A stretch of DNA of 64,000 nucleotides from Hymenobacter nitidus (GCF_020447315.1 NZ_JAJADQ010000003.1:248001-312000), one strand, 5' to 3'; shown: positions 24,467 to 33,490, counted from the stretch's first letter. The notes: a model not told the origin generated them from the sequence alone. Made by a program: numbers and translations.

Positions 24467-25573
24467 TTAGTCGACTTCGATAACTACGTCGTCGGTGACG
24501 GGGTGGCCTACGCACAGAAGCACGTAGCCCTGCTTCATTTCCGAGTCGGAGAGGCCTTCGCGCTCATCCAGGTGTACTTTTCCCGAGAGACACTTGCCGC
24601 GGCAGGCCGTGCACAGACCCGCCTGGCAGCTGTAGGGCAGGTCGATATCCTGGTCGAGAGCGGCTTCCAGAATGGTCTGACTGGGCTTCACTTCCAGCTC
24701 GTACTCGGCGCCTTCGTAGTGAATCGTGACAGTGCGCACCGAGATTTTATCGGTGTCGGCAGCGGAAACGTCGCCGTGGCCGTTGGGCTGGCCGGCAGCG
24801 GCTTCAATGGTTTCGGCCGCTGCCAGGAAGCTTTCCCGCTGGATGCGGGCGGCCGGCACCCCCAGCAAATCGAGGGCGGCACGGGCTTCGGTCATCATGC
24901 CCTCGGGGCCGCAGAGGTAGTACTCGGCCTGCTGGGCCGGAAACTGGTGGCGCTGCTCCAGAATGCGCAGTAGCATGGTGCGGTTCAGACGGCCGGTGTG
25001 CTGGTGGCCCGAGGTGGGGCTGCTGGGCTGGCTGAACACGTGCTCGACCTGCAGGCGCCCACCGGCCTGGCTTTCCAGCTGCTGCAGCTGCTGGCGGAAA
25101 ATCACGGATTCCTCGTTGCGGTTGCCATACACGAGCAGCACGTGGCTCCGGGGCTCGTCGCGCACCACTGCTTTTAGGATAGACATGAGCGGGGTGATGC
25201 CGCTGCCGGCCCCTACGAGCACGATAGAGCGGGAAGCATTCGGGCTGGTTTTGAGGGTGAAATTGCCCAGCGGCGCCATCACTTCCACCTGCTGGCCTAC
25301 CCGCACGGTATCGAGCAGGTAGTTGCTGACCAAGCCGCCGGTAACGCGCTTCACCGTAACGGACAGGCGCGGGGCCTCCGACGGGGTGCTGCTGAGCGAG
25401 TACGCCCGCCGCTCTTTTTTGCCGCCGGCACCGCAGGGCAGAATCAGGGTCAGGAACTGGCCGGGCTCACAGGCCACGGGCTGGCGGTCGGGCCGTTCGA
25501 AGTGAATGGTGGCGGCGTCGGGGGTTTCGTGGGTGATTTCCACGACGTTAAGCATCAGGTACGGACTGCTCAT
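24467..25573 (-). CDS. PaaE-like ferredoxin/flavin reductase (2Fe-2S)
   Basis: A 368-aa electron-transfer protein. An FNR-type FAD domain (residues 1-105, RRAYSLSSTPSE as flavin motif) and an NAD(P) domain (residues 105-235, IVLVGAGSGITPLMSILKA and YYLCGPEGMM) are joined to a C-terminal plant-type 2Fe-2S ferredoxin domain (residues about 275-368, SCQAGLCTACRGKC plus a later CVG cysteine). This order matches PaaE, the reductase of phenylacetyl-CoA epoxidase, and related ring-hydroxylase reductases. The other paa genes are absent here, so it may serve another oxygenase. A linker with NGHGDVSAADTD separates the reductase and ferredoxin parts. Confidence 0.88.
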   Translation of the reverse strand: MSSPYLMLNVVEITHETPDAATIHFERPDRQPVACEPGQFLTLILPCGAGGKKERRAYSLSSTPSEAPRLSVTVKRVTGGLVSNYLLDTVRVGQQVEVMAPLGNFTLKTSPNASRSIVLVGAGSGITPLMSILKAVVRDEPRSHVLLVYGNRNEESVIFRQQLQQLESQAGGRLQVEHVFSQPSSPTSGHQHTGRLNRTMLLRILEQRHQFPAQQAEYYLCGPEGMMTEARAALDLLGVPAARIQRESFLAAAETIEAAAGQPNGHGDVSAADTDKISVRTVTIHYEGAEYELEVKPSQTILEAALDQDIDLPYSCQAGLCTACRGKCLSGKVHLDEREGLSDSEMKQGYVLLCVGHPVTDDVVIEVD

Positions 25574-25739
25574 CGGGGCAAGGAACTGCGAAGAGTGGAG
25601 AGGTGGAATCAGGGTAAACCGCGGCGCTGGGGCTACGGGCGTGCAAAGTACGGTAAATGGGGCGGCTTGGTCGGCATGCCCGCAGGGTTTAGCTTGCAGC
25701 CTGCCTTTCCTCCTCCCTCCTGAAATAACGATTTTACCT

Positions 25740-26444
25740 ATGTCTGGTTTTGACCTTGCCGCATTACTTGAGCGGCATCAGCACGAGTTCGGGCCCGTGC
25801 TGCCCGTCGATTTGAACGCGCCCGAAGTTGCCCGTCTCGACTTCACGGCCGCCAACCCCACGCTGGCCGATGCCGACCTGCGCGACACGGAAGCGTTTGA
25901 GGCGCTGGTGGCCCGGCTGCTGGAGGCGCAAAACGCGCTGATCGGCGTGGGCGGCTACCTCGAAAACCGCGTTATTTACCGCCGCAGTCCCGGTTTGTTT
26001 GGCGACCCGGCCGTGCCCGCCCGCTCCCTGCACCTGGGCGTAGACGTGTGGCTGCGGGCCGGCACGCCGGTGCTGGCCCCCCTGGATGCCACCGTGCACA
26101 GCGTGGCCGACAACGACAACTTCGGCGACTACGGTCCCACGGTTATTCTGCAGCACCAGCTCGAAGACACCACATTTTACACGCTCTACGGCCACCTGGG
26201 CCGGGCCGAAGTGGCGCTGCTGCGCGCGGGCATGACGCTGGAGAAAGGCGAGAAATTCGCCGAAGTAGGGCCGCACCCCGAAAACGGCGACTGGCCGCCC
26301 CACCTTCACTTCCAGGTCATTGCCAACCTGCTGGGCCGCGAAGGTGACTTCCCCGGCGTGGCCCTGCCCGAGGAGCGGGAACAGTGGGCCCGGCTCTGCC
26401 CCGACCCCAATCTGATATTGCAGGCCAGCGTGCTGGCGGTTTAG
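25740..26444 (+). CDS. M23-family zinc metallopeptidase
   Basis: Peptidoglycan endopeptidase type protein, 234 aa from ATG 25740 (MSGFDLAALLERHQ). An upstream in-frame extension overlaps the divergent reductase gene and is rejected. The LytM/M23 catalytic site is complete: LHLGVDVWLRAGTPV has the first His and Asp ligands, and PPHLHFQVI has the His-x-His pair. The core sits at about residues 95-205. There is no signal peptide, membrane segment or LysM, which is unusual for a cell-wall enzyme and suggests either a non-classical location or a non-peptidoglycan substrate. The gene ends before a perfect 21-bp terminator hairpin shared with the convergent gene. Confidence 0.85.
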   Translation: MSGFDLAALLERHQHEFGPVLPVDLNAPEVARLDFTAANPTLADADLRDTEAFEALVARLLEAQNALIGVGGYLENRVIYRRSPGLFGDPAVPARSLHLGVDVWLRAGTPVLAPLDATVHSVADNDNFGDYGPTVILQHQLEDTTFYTLYGHLGRAEVALLRAGMTLEKGEKFAEVGPHPENGDWPPHLHFQVIANLLGREGDFPGVALPEEREQWARLCPDPNLILQASVLAV

Positions 26445-26459
26445 AGGCCGGCATTATTT

Positions 26460-26507
26460 GAAAACGCAAAAAGCGGGAAGATTCGCCTTCCCGCTTTTTG
26501 CGTTTTC
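26460..26507. terminator. Bidirectional terminator between M23 and Gfo/Idh/MocA genes
   Basis: Perfect 21-bp inverted repeat built on AACGCAAAAAGCGGGAAG with a 6-nt loop, between convergent stops at 26444 and 26531. Confidence 0.9.
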
Positions 26508-26530
26508 AATGCGGCTACTACTATACTACA

Positions 26531-27862
26531 TCAAACGCGCTGCACCTGGGGCTTGAGCGAGGTCAGGTCGGCAATTTTGACCGGCTGCCCGCTGTCGATG
26601 CTTTTGCGGGCCGCAATGCCCACGAGTACGGCCAGGGCCCCGTCGCGGCTGCGGGCAGCCTGGCGGAACGGGTCTTTGCCATCGGGCGCGAAGATTTGCT
26701 TGCGCAGGCGCACATCGCCGCCGCCGTGGCCTTCCTCCGTGTTGGACATCTGGATCATCTCGCGCTTGCCGAAATTGGTGGTTACCTGGATTTCGTCGAA
26801 CTTCTCGGCTTCCCAGGGCTGCTTTTCCTTGATCCAAGCGTCGATTTTGCCCTTGGTGCCATTAAAAGAAATGCGGTAGCCTTCGTAGGGCGAGTAGGCC
26901 GTGAGCGAGTAGCTGACCTGCACGCTGTTGGCGTACTTGATTTGCACGGCCATCTTGTCTAAGATGTCCACGTCTTCGCGCCACACGCAGCCGTCGCGGT
27001 GGTAGCCGTCGTACTTTTCGTTGTCGACGTAGATTTTGGTCAGGCGCTCGTCCTTGGTGACATCCCAGTAGAACTGGCACTTGTCTTTGTGCGGGCACGG
27101 GCGGCAGTGGGTGTGGCGGAAGCTGTTGTTTTTGCCGTAGAAATTCAGCTGTCCGTTGCCGTACACCGATTCCGGGTCGGAGTCGAGCCACCAGTTCAGC
27201 AGATCAAAATGGTGGGAGGCTTTGTGCACCAGCAGGGAGCCGCTGTTTTCGCGGCGCCGGTGCCAGCGGCGGAAGTAGTCGGCGCCGTGGTACACGTCGA
27301 GGTACCAGTGGAAGTCGGCGGAGGTAACGGTGCCGATGATGCCGCTGCGCAACAGCTCGTAGATTTTCTGGCGGTGGGGCGAGTAGCGGTAGTTGAAGGT
27401 TACCATCACGGTTTTGCCCGTCCGCTTTTCGGCCTGCAGAATGGCTTCGCACTTCTGCTCATCGGTGGTCATGGGCTTTTCCGTCACGATGTCGGCCCCG
27501 TATTCCATACCCTTGATAATGAACTCGTCGTGGGTCGAATCGACGGTGGTGACAATGAGCAGCTCGGGCTTGGTCTGCTTCATCATCTGGTCGAAGTCGG
27601 TAAAGGTGGGGCACTTCACGCCCAGCATCTTCTTGCCCGTCGCCACCCGGCCGGGGTTAATGTCGCAGAGGCCCACAAACTCAATCTGGTTACCAAACTC
27701 CTTGAGCACGGAAGTGCCCCACATACCCAGGCCGCGGTGGCCGGTGCCCACCATGGCGACGCGCTTGCGCGAACCGGCCAGGGCGGCAGCCAAAGCATTG
27801 TCGGTGAGCAACGTGCCGGCCAGGGCAGTGCCGGTGGTCTGAAGGAAGGTTCTGCGCAGCAT
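26531..27862 (-). CDS. Tat-exported Gfo/Idh/MocA-family oxidoreductase
   Basis: A 443-aa NAD(P)-dependent oxidoreductase of the glucose-fructose oxidoreductase family. The N-terminus is a twin-arginine signal (MLRRTFLQTTGTALAGTLL), so the folded, cofactor-bound protein is exported. The Rossmann motif is VAMVGTGHRGLGMW at about residue 35. The catalytic family motif EKP occurs in DIVTEKPMTTDEQ. A cysteine cluster (CRPCPHKDKC, about residue 255) is noteworthy, as it may bind metal. Bacteroidota encode many paralogs of this type, usually acting on sugars or inositols, including glycosidase relatives (GH109), so substrate and reaction remain open. No sugar-utilisation genes flank it. Confidence 0.88.
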   Translation of the reverse strand: MLRRTFLQTTGTALAGTLLTDNALAAALAGSRKRVAMVGTGHRGLGMWGTSVLKEFGNQIEFVGLCDINPGRVATGKKMLGVKCPTFTDFDQMMKQTKPELLIVTTVDSTHDEFIIKGMEYGADIVTEKPMTTDEQKCEAILQAEKRTGKTVMVTFNYRYSPHRQKIYELLRSGIIGTVTSADFHWYLDVYHGADYFRRWHRRRENSGSLLVHKASHHFDLLNWWLDSDPESVYGNGQLNFYGKNNSFRHTHCRPCPHKDKCQFYWDVTKDERLTKIYVDNEKYDGYHRDGCVWREDVDILDKMAVQIKYANSVQVSYSLTAYSPYEGYRISFNGTKGKIDAWIKEKQPWEAEKFDEIQVTTNFGKREMIQMSNTEEGHGGGDVRLRKQIFAPDGKDPFRQAARSRDGALAVLVGIAARKSIDSGQPVKIADLTSLKPQVQRV

Positions 27863-28183
27863 GGGAATGGGCGGGTAAGCAGGAGCGAAAAGCGTAAGCG
27901 TACTTAAGCTGGCAGTATTTCTCCTGATTTGGCAGCAAATCCGCGCATTTATCTATGCAAACGTTCCCGGCAACGTTGTCATTTTCTGCTGGCGCAAAAC
28001 AGGATCGGCTATCCTTTTCTGTGTTCTTCCGCCTGTCACCCCATGGCACCGTGCAGGACCTTGCGGCTCTATCCCACTGCCCCCGACAACGTGAAAAAGC
28101 CCTTTACCAAGTTGGTGGCAAAGGGCTTTGTCTATGTACGCTTGGCCTTGTCGCTCAGAATGACAGACCGTAAGCGGGCTTAC
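27863..28183. other. Spacer holding interspersed repeat R3
   Basis: About 320 bp between two minus-strand genes. The right half is the repeat R3 (28033-28165). The left half is the leader of the Gfo/Idh/MocA gene, without a clear promoter motif. Confidence 0.6.
28033..28165. repeat. Interspersed inverted-repeat element R3 with terminator core
   Basis: Ends TGTCA / TGACA, right arm (reverse complement) TGTCATTCTGAGCGACAAGG, and an internal hairpin AAAGCCCTTTACCA / TGGCAAAGGGCTTT-like at 28094-28129. It lies 19 bp after the permease stop codon and probably acts as its terminator. Confidence 0.65.
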
Positions 28184-29398
28184 TTAATCGAACTTGATGG
28201 CAGCCACCGGGCGAATGCGCGAAATCAGGTAGGTCGGAATCAGCACGGCCAGCAGGGAGGTCAGGAAGGTAGCCACGTTCAGGACCACGACCATGGTGAA
28301 GTCCCAGTAAATCGGCACCCGGTCCATGTAGTAATTTTCCGGGTCCAGGGGAATGGGGTGGAAAAAGTACTGAATGGCGCAAAAGCCCAGCCCAAACAGA
28401 TTGCCGTAAACCATGCCGCGCAACGTCAGGCTCAGGCCCCGGTAGAAGAACATGCTGCGAATCTGGTTGTCGGTAGCGCCCAGGGCCTTGAGCACGCCAA
28501 TCATGTTGGTGCGCTCCAGAATCATGATAAAGATGGTGGCCACCATATTGAAGGTAGCCACAAAAATGATGAGCACCAGGAAGATGACCACGTTGCGGTT
28601 CAGCAGCTTCAACCAGTCGAAGAGCTGGGCGTACTGGTCCGTGATTTTGTCCAGCTTCAGGTCGTAGCGCAGGTTTTCGTACATGTTGTCCGAAACCGGG
28701 TCGAGCTTGTTGAAGTCCTTGAGCACCACTTCCACGCCGCCCACGAGCGAATCGGGCCAGGCATTCAGCTCCCGGATCTGGCGAATGTCGCCGATGATAT
28801 ACACCTCGTCGAACTCGTCGAGGCCGGTCTGGTAGATGCCGCGCACGTTGAACTTGCGGATGCGGGGCGGGTTCTGGATAAAGTAGAACAGGGCCTCGTC
28901 CCCTACTTTGAGCCGCAGCTTGTCGGCCACTTTACGGCTGAGCAGCACATCGTTGCTGGCCGCCGAGTCGGGGAAGGTCAGAAACTTGCCCGCCACCAGG
29001 TTGGTGCGCATCGGCGAGACACCGTCTTTTTCGTCGATGCCCTTGAGCACCACGCCCAACACTTCCTCCTTGGTCTTGATGATGGCCGTTTTGCGGGCAA
29101 ACGACTGCGTGGACTTCACCTGCCCAAACCGGTGCAGGTCCTTGATCAGGCGGGGTCCGCCGATGGGCTCGACCTCCAGGGAGTTGTTGGTATCGTACTT
29201 GCTGACCTGCAGGTGGGCGCCGAAGGAAAAGATCTTGCTTTGAATCTCATTGCGGAATCCTTCCAGGATGGCAAACGACACAATCATGACGGCCACGCCC
29301 AGCGCAATGCTGATAATGGCTATTTTTGTCACCGACGAGGTAAAAGACCCGGTGTCGGCTCCGTCAATCTTATTGGATATGTACCGCGAGATGTTCAC
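28184..29398 (-). CDS. LolC/LolE-type ABC transporter permease (FtsX family)
   Basis: Inner-membrane permease of 404 aa that would work with an ABC ATPase to release lipoproteins from the membrane. It has the MacB/FtsX-like layout: one membrane segment near residues 22-46 (IAIISIALGVAVMIVSFAI), a long periplasmic domain (residues 47-260), and three membrane segments at about 265-400, with the coupling region LKALGATDNQIRSMFFYRG typical of LolE. Start is GTG 29398 (VNISRYISNK). No ATPase gene is adjacent. It is divergent from the NamZ-like gene, with a 48-bp gap that must hold both promoters. Confidence 0.88.
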   Translation of the reverse strand: MNISRYISNKIDGADTGSFTSSVTKIAIISIALGVAVMIVSFAILEGFRNEIQSKIFSFGAHLQVSKYDTNNSLEVEPIGGPRLIKDLHRFGQVKSTQSFARKTAIIKTKEEVLGVVLKGIDEKDGVSPMRTNLVAGKFLTFPDSAASNDVLLSRKVADKLRLKVGDEALFYFIQNPPRIRKFNVRGIYQTGLDEFDEVYIIGDIRQIRELNAWPDSLVGGVEVVLKDFNKLDPVSDNMYENLRYDLKLDKITDQYAQLFDWLKLLNRNVVIFLVLIIFVATFNMVATIFIMILERTNMIGVLKALGATDNQIRSMFFYRGLSLTLRGMVYGNLFGLGFCAIQYFFHPIPLDPENYYMDRVPIYWDFTMVVVLNVATFLTSLLAVLIPTYLISRIRPVAAIKFD

Positions 29399-29446
29399 TG
29401 GCGTAAAGCTACGCGTCTACGTTCAGTTTCCTAGCTTCGTTTCCTG

Positions 29447-30685
29447 ATGCCATCTTCTATCTTCTCGGGTCTGCTTGGCCTGACGCTCTTTGTGGGCGAA
29501 TGTACGCCCTCCCCTGCCCGCTTAGCTAAGTCCGGCAGCACACCCGAAACGACCGTGCAGGCCGTAGGCCGGCCGGCGCAAACGGGGCTGCAAATGGGGG
29601 CCGCCCAGTTCGGCAAATACCTGCCCCAGCTGCAGGGCAAGCGCGTGGGCCTGGTGGTAAACCAAACTTCGCTGGTGGGCCGCGCCCACCTGGTGGATAC
29701 GCTGCTCACCCAAGGAATTCAGGTGAAGGCCATTTTCGCGCCCGAGCACGGCTTCCGGGGCGAGGAAGCCGACGGCGCCACCATCAAGGACGGGCGCGAC
29801 ACGCGCAGCGGCCTGCCGGTGAAGTCGCTCTACGGCAAAAGCAAGAAGCCTTCGGTTGAAATGCTGGCTGACGTGGACGTGCTCATCTTCGACATTCAGG
29901 ACGTGGGCGTGCGGTTCTACACCTTCATCAGCACGATGCACTACGTGATGGAAGCCGCCGCCGAGCAGGGCAAAACCGTCATCGTGCTGGACCGGCCCAA
30001 CCCCAACGGCTTCTACGTGGACGGCCCGGTGCTGGAACCCGCGCACAAGTCGTTCGTGGGCATGCATCCCATTCCGGTGGTCCACGGCCTGACGGTGGGT
30101 GAGCTGGCCCAAATGATAAACGGCGAAAAGTGGCTGGCCGGCGGCAAGCAGTGCCCGCTCACGGTGGTGCCGGTGCTGGGCTACACCCACGCCACGCGCT
30201 ATGAGCTGCCGGTGCGGCCTTCACCCAACCTGCCCAACGCCCACTCTGTGCTGCTGTACCCGACTATCTGTCTGTTTGAGGGCACCAATGTGAGTGTAGG
30301 CCGCGGTACGGATGCGCCATTTGAGCAAATCGGGGCGCCCACGCAGCCGACTACGCGGCCCCACAGCTTCACGCCCCGCCCCACCACCGGCTCGCCGCAG
30401 CCGCCCCTAAACGGACAGAAGTGCTACGGCCTGGATTTGCGCCAGCTGCCCATGGCTGAGTCCGGGGGCTTCACCCTGCGCTACCTGATTGATTTTTATA
30501 AGCAGAGCACAGCCAAGGACAAGTTTTTCGGCAAGTACTTTGAGCAGCTCACCGGCACCAACTCCCTGCGCGAAATGGTCATTGCCGGCAAGTCGGAAAA
30601 GGAAATCCGCAAGGCCTGGGAGCCGAAGCTAAGCCAGTACAAAGCCATGCGCCAGAAGTATCTGCTGTACCCGGACTTCCAGTAG
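29447..30685 (+). CDS. namZ: Exo-beta-N-acetylmuramidase NamZ-like (DUF1343)
   Basis: A 412-aa exported protein of the DUF1343 family, shown in other bacteria to release terminal N-acetylmuramic acid from peptidoglycan fragments (GH171). It has a short N-terminal hydrophobic segment with a Cys (LTLFVGECTPS) whose lipobox is imperfect. The Rossmann-like core carries GKRVGLVVNQTSLV, FAPEHGFRGEEADGA, DVDVLIFDIQDVGVRFYTF, VLDRPNPNG and the acidic-rich FEGTNVSVGRGTDAPFEQIG, the conserved active-site region. The C-terminal domain (LREMVIAGKSEKEIRKAW) completes the family length. Function is assigned by family; no amino-sugar transporter is nearby. Confidence 0.88.
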   Translation: MPSSIFSGLLGLTLFVGECTPSPARLAKSGSTPETTVQAVGRPAQTGLQMGAAQFGKYLPQLQGKRVGLVVNQTSLVGRAHLVDTLLTQGIQVKAIFAPEHGFRGEEADGATIKDGRDTRSGLPVKSLYGKSKKPSVEMLADVDVLIFDIQDVGVRFYTFISTMHYVMEAAAEQGKTVIVLDRPNPNGFYVDGPVLEPAHKSFVGMHPIPVVHGLTVGELAQMINGEKWLAGGKQCPLTVVPVLGYTHATRYELPVRPSPNLPNAHSVLLYPTICLFEGTNVSVGRGTDAPFEQIGAPTQPTTRPHSFTPRPTTGSPQPPLNGQKCYGLDLRQLPMAESGGFTLRYLIDFYKQSTAKDKFFGKYFEQLTGTNSLREMVIAGKSEKEIRKAWEPKLSQYKAMRQKYLLYPDFQ

Positions 30686-30694
30686 TCTAATTCC

Positions 30695-30787
30695 TTGTCA
30701 TTTTGAGCTTGCGCAGGCCCTTGTAGGATACGAACGATTTGTTCTCCCATGATAAGGATAAGGTCCTTCACTTTGCTCAGGATAACA
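30695..30787. repeat. Interspersed inverted-repeat element R4
   Basis: Left arm TTGTCATTTTGAGCTTGCGC and right arm (reverse complement) TTGTTATCCTGAGCAAAGTG share the box order of the other elements. It fills most of the 132-bp gap between the NamZ-like gene and fmt. It has no AAAGCCCTTT core. Confidence 0.65.
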
Positions 30788-30817
30788 ATCGGCTTTAATT
30801 TATCATAACCCGCTTTC

Positions 30818-31768
30818 ATGACTCCCCTCCGCCTCATCTTCATGGGCACGCCTGAGTTTGCCGTGCCTACCCTCGAAACCCTGCACAGCTGGTCCGGCTG
30901 CGAAGTGGTGGCCGTTATTACGGCACCCGACAAGCCCGCGGGGCGCGGCCGGCAGCTGGCCGAGTCGGCGGTGAAGCAGGCGGCGGTGGCCCACGGCATT
31001 CCAGTGCTGCAGCCCACGAATCTGAAGTCGCCGGAGTTTCAGGCGCAGCTGCGCGGCTACGCGGCTGATTTGCAGGTGGTGGTGGCCTTCCGGATGCTGC
31101 CCGAGGCGGTGTGGAACATGCCGCGCCTGGGCTCCATCAATATCCACGCCTCTTTGCTGCCCCAGTACCGCGGCGCGGCGCCCATCAACTGGGCCCTGAT
31201 TCACGGCGAAAAGGAAACCGGCGTCACCTCGTTTTTCCTGCAGCACGAAATTGACACCGGCAATCTGATTTTTCAGGATGTGGTGCCCATTGCCGACGAA
31301 GACGACTTCGGCGCGCTGTACGAAAAGCTGAAGGCCGCCGGGGCCCAGCTAGCGTTGCGCACCGTGCAGGCCATTGCCGAAGGCACCGCGCCCAGTATTC
31401 CGCAGGCTACGGGCCAGGAGCTACGCGTGGCGCCCAAGATTCAGAAGGAAACCGGCCGCCTCGACGTGCAGCAGCCCGCCACCGCACTGGTGAACCTGGT
31501 GCGGGGCCTCTCGCCGGTGCCCACGGCTTTCACCCAACTGCCCGACGGCCGCACGCTCAAGATTTTCCGCGCCCAGGTGTTGCCGCAGCAGAATGATTTG
31601 ACGGCGCCCGGCACCTGGGCCACCGACGGCCGTACCTATCTGCGCCTGCAAGCCGGCCAGGGCCAGCTCGAGCTGCTGGATGTACAGCTGGAAGGCAAAA
31701 AGCGCATGCCGGTCGTGGAATTTCTGCGTGGCTTCAATACTACCGTTCTAAACGTCCCCGCCGTATGA
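30818..31768 (+). CDS. fmt: Methionyl-tRNA formyltransferase
   Basis: Formylates initiator Met-tRNA with 10-formyl-tetrahydrofolate. It has 316 aa, the usual length. The catalytic domain includes MGTPEFAVP at the start, INIHASLLPQYRGAAPINW (Asn and His of the active site and the SLLPxYRG signature) and the catalytic Asp in EIDTGN. The C-terminal OB-like domain (residues about 210-316) ends AGQGQLELLDVQLEGKKRM. Its last 4 bp overlap the start of folA, so the enzyme and folate reductase genes are translationally coupled, and both belong to the folate one-carbon pool. Confidence 0.97.
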   Translation: MTPLRLIFMGTPEFAVPTLETLHSWSGCEVVAVITAPDKPAGRGRQLAESAVKQAAVAHGIPVLQPTNLKSPEFQAQLRGYAADLQVVVAFRMLPEAVWNMPRLGSINIHASLLPQYRGAAPINWALIHGEKETGVTSFFLQHEIDTGNLIFQDVVPIADEDDFGALYEKLKAAGAQLALRTVQAIAEGTAPSIPQATGQELRVAPKIQKETGRLDVQQPATALVNLVRGLSPVPTAFTQLPDGRTLKIFRAQVLPQQNDLTAPGTWATDGRTYLRLQAGQGQLELLDVQLEGKKRMPVVEFLRGFNTTVLNVPAV

Positions 31769-32250
31769 TAGCCTTAGTCGTTGCCGTTGCCGATAACGGC
31801 GTTATCGGGCGGGATAACCAACTGATCTGGCATTTGCCCGACGACCTGAAACACTTCAAAAACCTGACGCTCAACCACCCGATTATTATGGGCCGGCGCA
31901 CGTTTGAAGCTATTGGCCGGCCCCTGCCCAAGCGGCGCAACATCATAGTCACCCGCCAGGCCGACTGGCAGGCCGAGGGCTGCGAAGTGGCCTTTTCGAT
32001 ACCCGACGCGCTGGAAACGGCCCGCACCACCGACGAGGAAATCTTCGTGATTGGGGGCGGCGAAATCTACCGCCAGGCGCTGCCGGCGGCCGACACGGTT
32101 TACCTGACCGAAGTGCATCATGACTTCGAGGGCGACGCGGTGTTTCCGGATTTGTCGCCGCTGGAATGGCGCGAGGAAACCCGGGAGCGACACGAGCCCG
32201 ACGATAAGCACGCCTACGCCTTTAGCTTCGTGACGCTTCGGCGGCGGTAA
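31765..32250 (+). CDS. folA: Dihydrofolate reductase
   Basis: NADPH-dependent reduction of dihydrofolate to tetrahydrofolate. It has 161 aa and the complete family pattern: VADNGVIGRDNQLIWHLPDD (with the catalytic Asp), MGRRTFEAIGRPLPKRRNI and FVIGGGEIYRQALP. The start codon ATGA overlaps the fmt stop. The 3' end overlaps the acyltransferase gene on the other strand by 29 bp. No terminator separates the convergent pair. Confidence 0.97.
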   Translation: MIALVVAVADNGVIGRDNQLIWHLPDDLKHFKNLTLNHPIIMGRRTFEAIGRPLPKRRNIIVTRQADWQAEGCEVAFSIPDALETARTTDEEIFVIGGGEIYRQALPAADTVYLTEVHHDFEGDAVFPDLSPLEWREETRERHEPDDKHAYAFSFVTLRRR

Positions 32251-33490
32251 CAGCCGGAGCTGTAGCCGCTTCTGCTTCTGGCAGCACTGCAGCGCGGGCC
32301 GGCCGAAAAAACGTGTGGTACAGCCACTGGGCCAGCCGGATACCGGGCAAATCGACTAGGCGGTACATGGCATAAGATACCAGCCCCAGCACGGGCAGCG
32401 ACGCCAGCACCGTGAGACCTACGCTGGCGTGGTAGCCAAGCTGCGGCTGCAAGGACAGGAATACGGAGCTGGAAAACGAGCCCAGTACCAGAAAGTGCAG
32501 CAGGTAGAGCGAAAAGGAAACCGCACCTAGGCCGCGCAGCCAGCGTGTACTCAGGAACCGCTGCAGCCCCGGCAGGGCAAATACGGCCAGCAGCAGCAGG
32601 GCCGCACCCAGCAGGTGCCAGAGCTGGATAGCCCGCTCATTGCCCAGCCAGTTGGGTTGCAGAAAGCTATACATCGTGTCCTCCACCCGGATTACATCGG
32701 CCGTAGGATACGAGCCCAGAAACACAGCCAGCAGCAGCAGCCCGATGCCCACCCAGCGCCCGGCCGGCAGCTTCCGCGGCGCGTGGTGGCGCCAGTCGTT
32801 GAGCCCGAGGCCCAGAATAAAGCCGGCGTAATAGAAGTTGAGCTCCGACAAGCTTAGAAACAGAATGGCAACGCCGTACACCACGCCCCGGTGGCGCACC
32901 GCGCCAAAAAAGGCCAGCAGCGCAAACACGATAAAGGAGCCGAACAGCTCGATGCTTAGCGTCCAGAACACGGGGTTGTAGCTCGATTCGCCCCCCAGCG
33001 GAATGCCCACTACCAGGTCGTGCAGAATCTGCTTGAGGCCGGGCAGCTCGGCCCAGTACTCGCCGAAGCGCTTGGCCCCGGTTGTTTCGGCTACTTCGGT
33101 GTTCTGGTAGGCCCCGGCTACCCACAGCCCCAGGGCTACCAGGGCGGCAAACGTAACGGGCAGCATCAGGCGCACGTAGCGGCGGCAGGCCTGGGAACGA
33201 AGCACCTCCAGCTGGCCGGTGCGCCAGAATTTCTCACTGAGCACCAGGCCGCTGAGCACGAAAAACAAGCAGACGGCAAAGTTACCACCAATCAGAATAT
33301 TGACCGGGCTGGCAGCCAGAGCCACTTCCACGTCCCCGCCAAGGTGGGCAAAGTAGGCGTCACCCGAAAGCAGCGTGGGATAGAAAAAGCCCGCGAAGTG
33401 GTGCAGCACCACGATGGCCGCAGCCAGGCCGCGCAGGCCGTCGAGGTAGCCAAGGGTGTGGGACGAGGAAACAGGCAGGGTTGCGGCCAT
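32222..33490 (-). CDS. Membrane acyltransferase (acyltransferase family 3)
   Basis: A 422-aa polytopic membrane protein of the acyltransferase_3 family that O-acylates surface sugars or lipids. The first segment holds the family signature LGYLDGLRGLAAAIVVLHHF with the conserved Arg and His. About ten hydrophobic segments follow, for example FAVCLFFVLSGLVLSEKFW, PVFWTLSIELFGSFIVFALL and FSLYLLHFLVLGSF. The C-terminal tail is cytoplasmic, Ala-rich and variable. The tail overlaps folA on the opposite strand by 29 bp. The acceptor molecule is unknown. It does not sit in a polysaccharide locus. Confidence 0.87.
   Translation of the reverse strand: MAATLPVSSSHTLGYLDGLRGLAAAIVVLHHFAGFFYPTLLSGDAYFAHLGGDVEVALAASPVNILIGGNFAVCLFFVLSGLVLSEKFWRTGQLEVLRSQACRRYVRLMLPVTFAALVALGLWVAGAYQNTEVAETTGAKRFGEYWAELPGLKQILHDLVVGIPLGGESSYNPVFWTLSIELFGSFIVFALLAFFGAVRHRGVVYGVAILFLSLSELNFYYAGFILGLGLNDWRHHAPRKLPAGRWVGIGLLLLAVFLGSYPTADVIRVEDTMYSFLQPNWLGNERAIQLWHLLGAALLLLAVFALPGLQRFLSTRWLRGLGAVSFSLYLLHFLVLGSFSSSVFLSLQPQLGYHASVGLTVLASLPVLGLVSYAMYRLVDLPGIRLAQWLYHTFFRPARAAVLPEAEAATAPAVTAAEASRS

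Noticed and set aside
27929..29434. 501-aa plus-strand ORF opposite the LolC/E permease
   Set aside because: Antisense shadow of a gene with clear membrane topology; it also crosses repeat R3.
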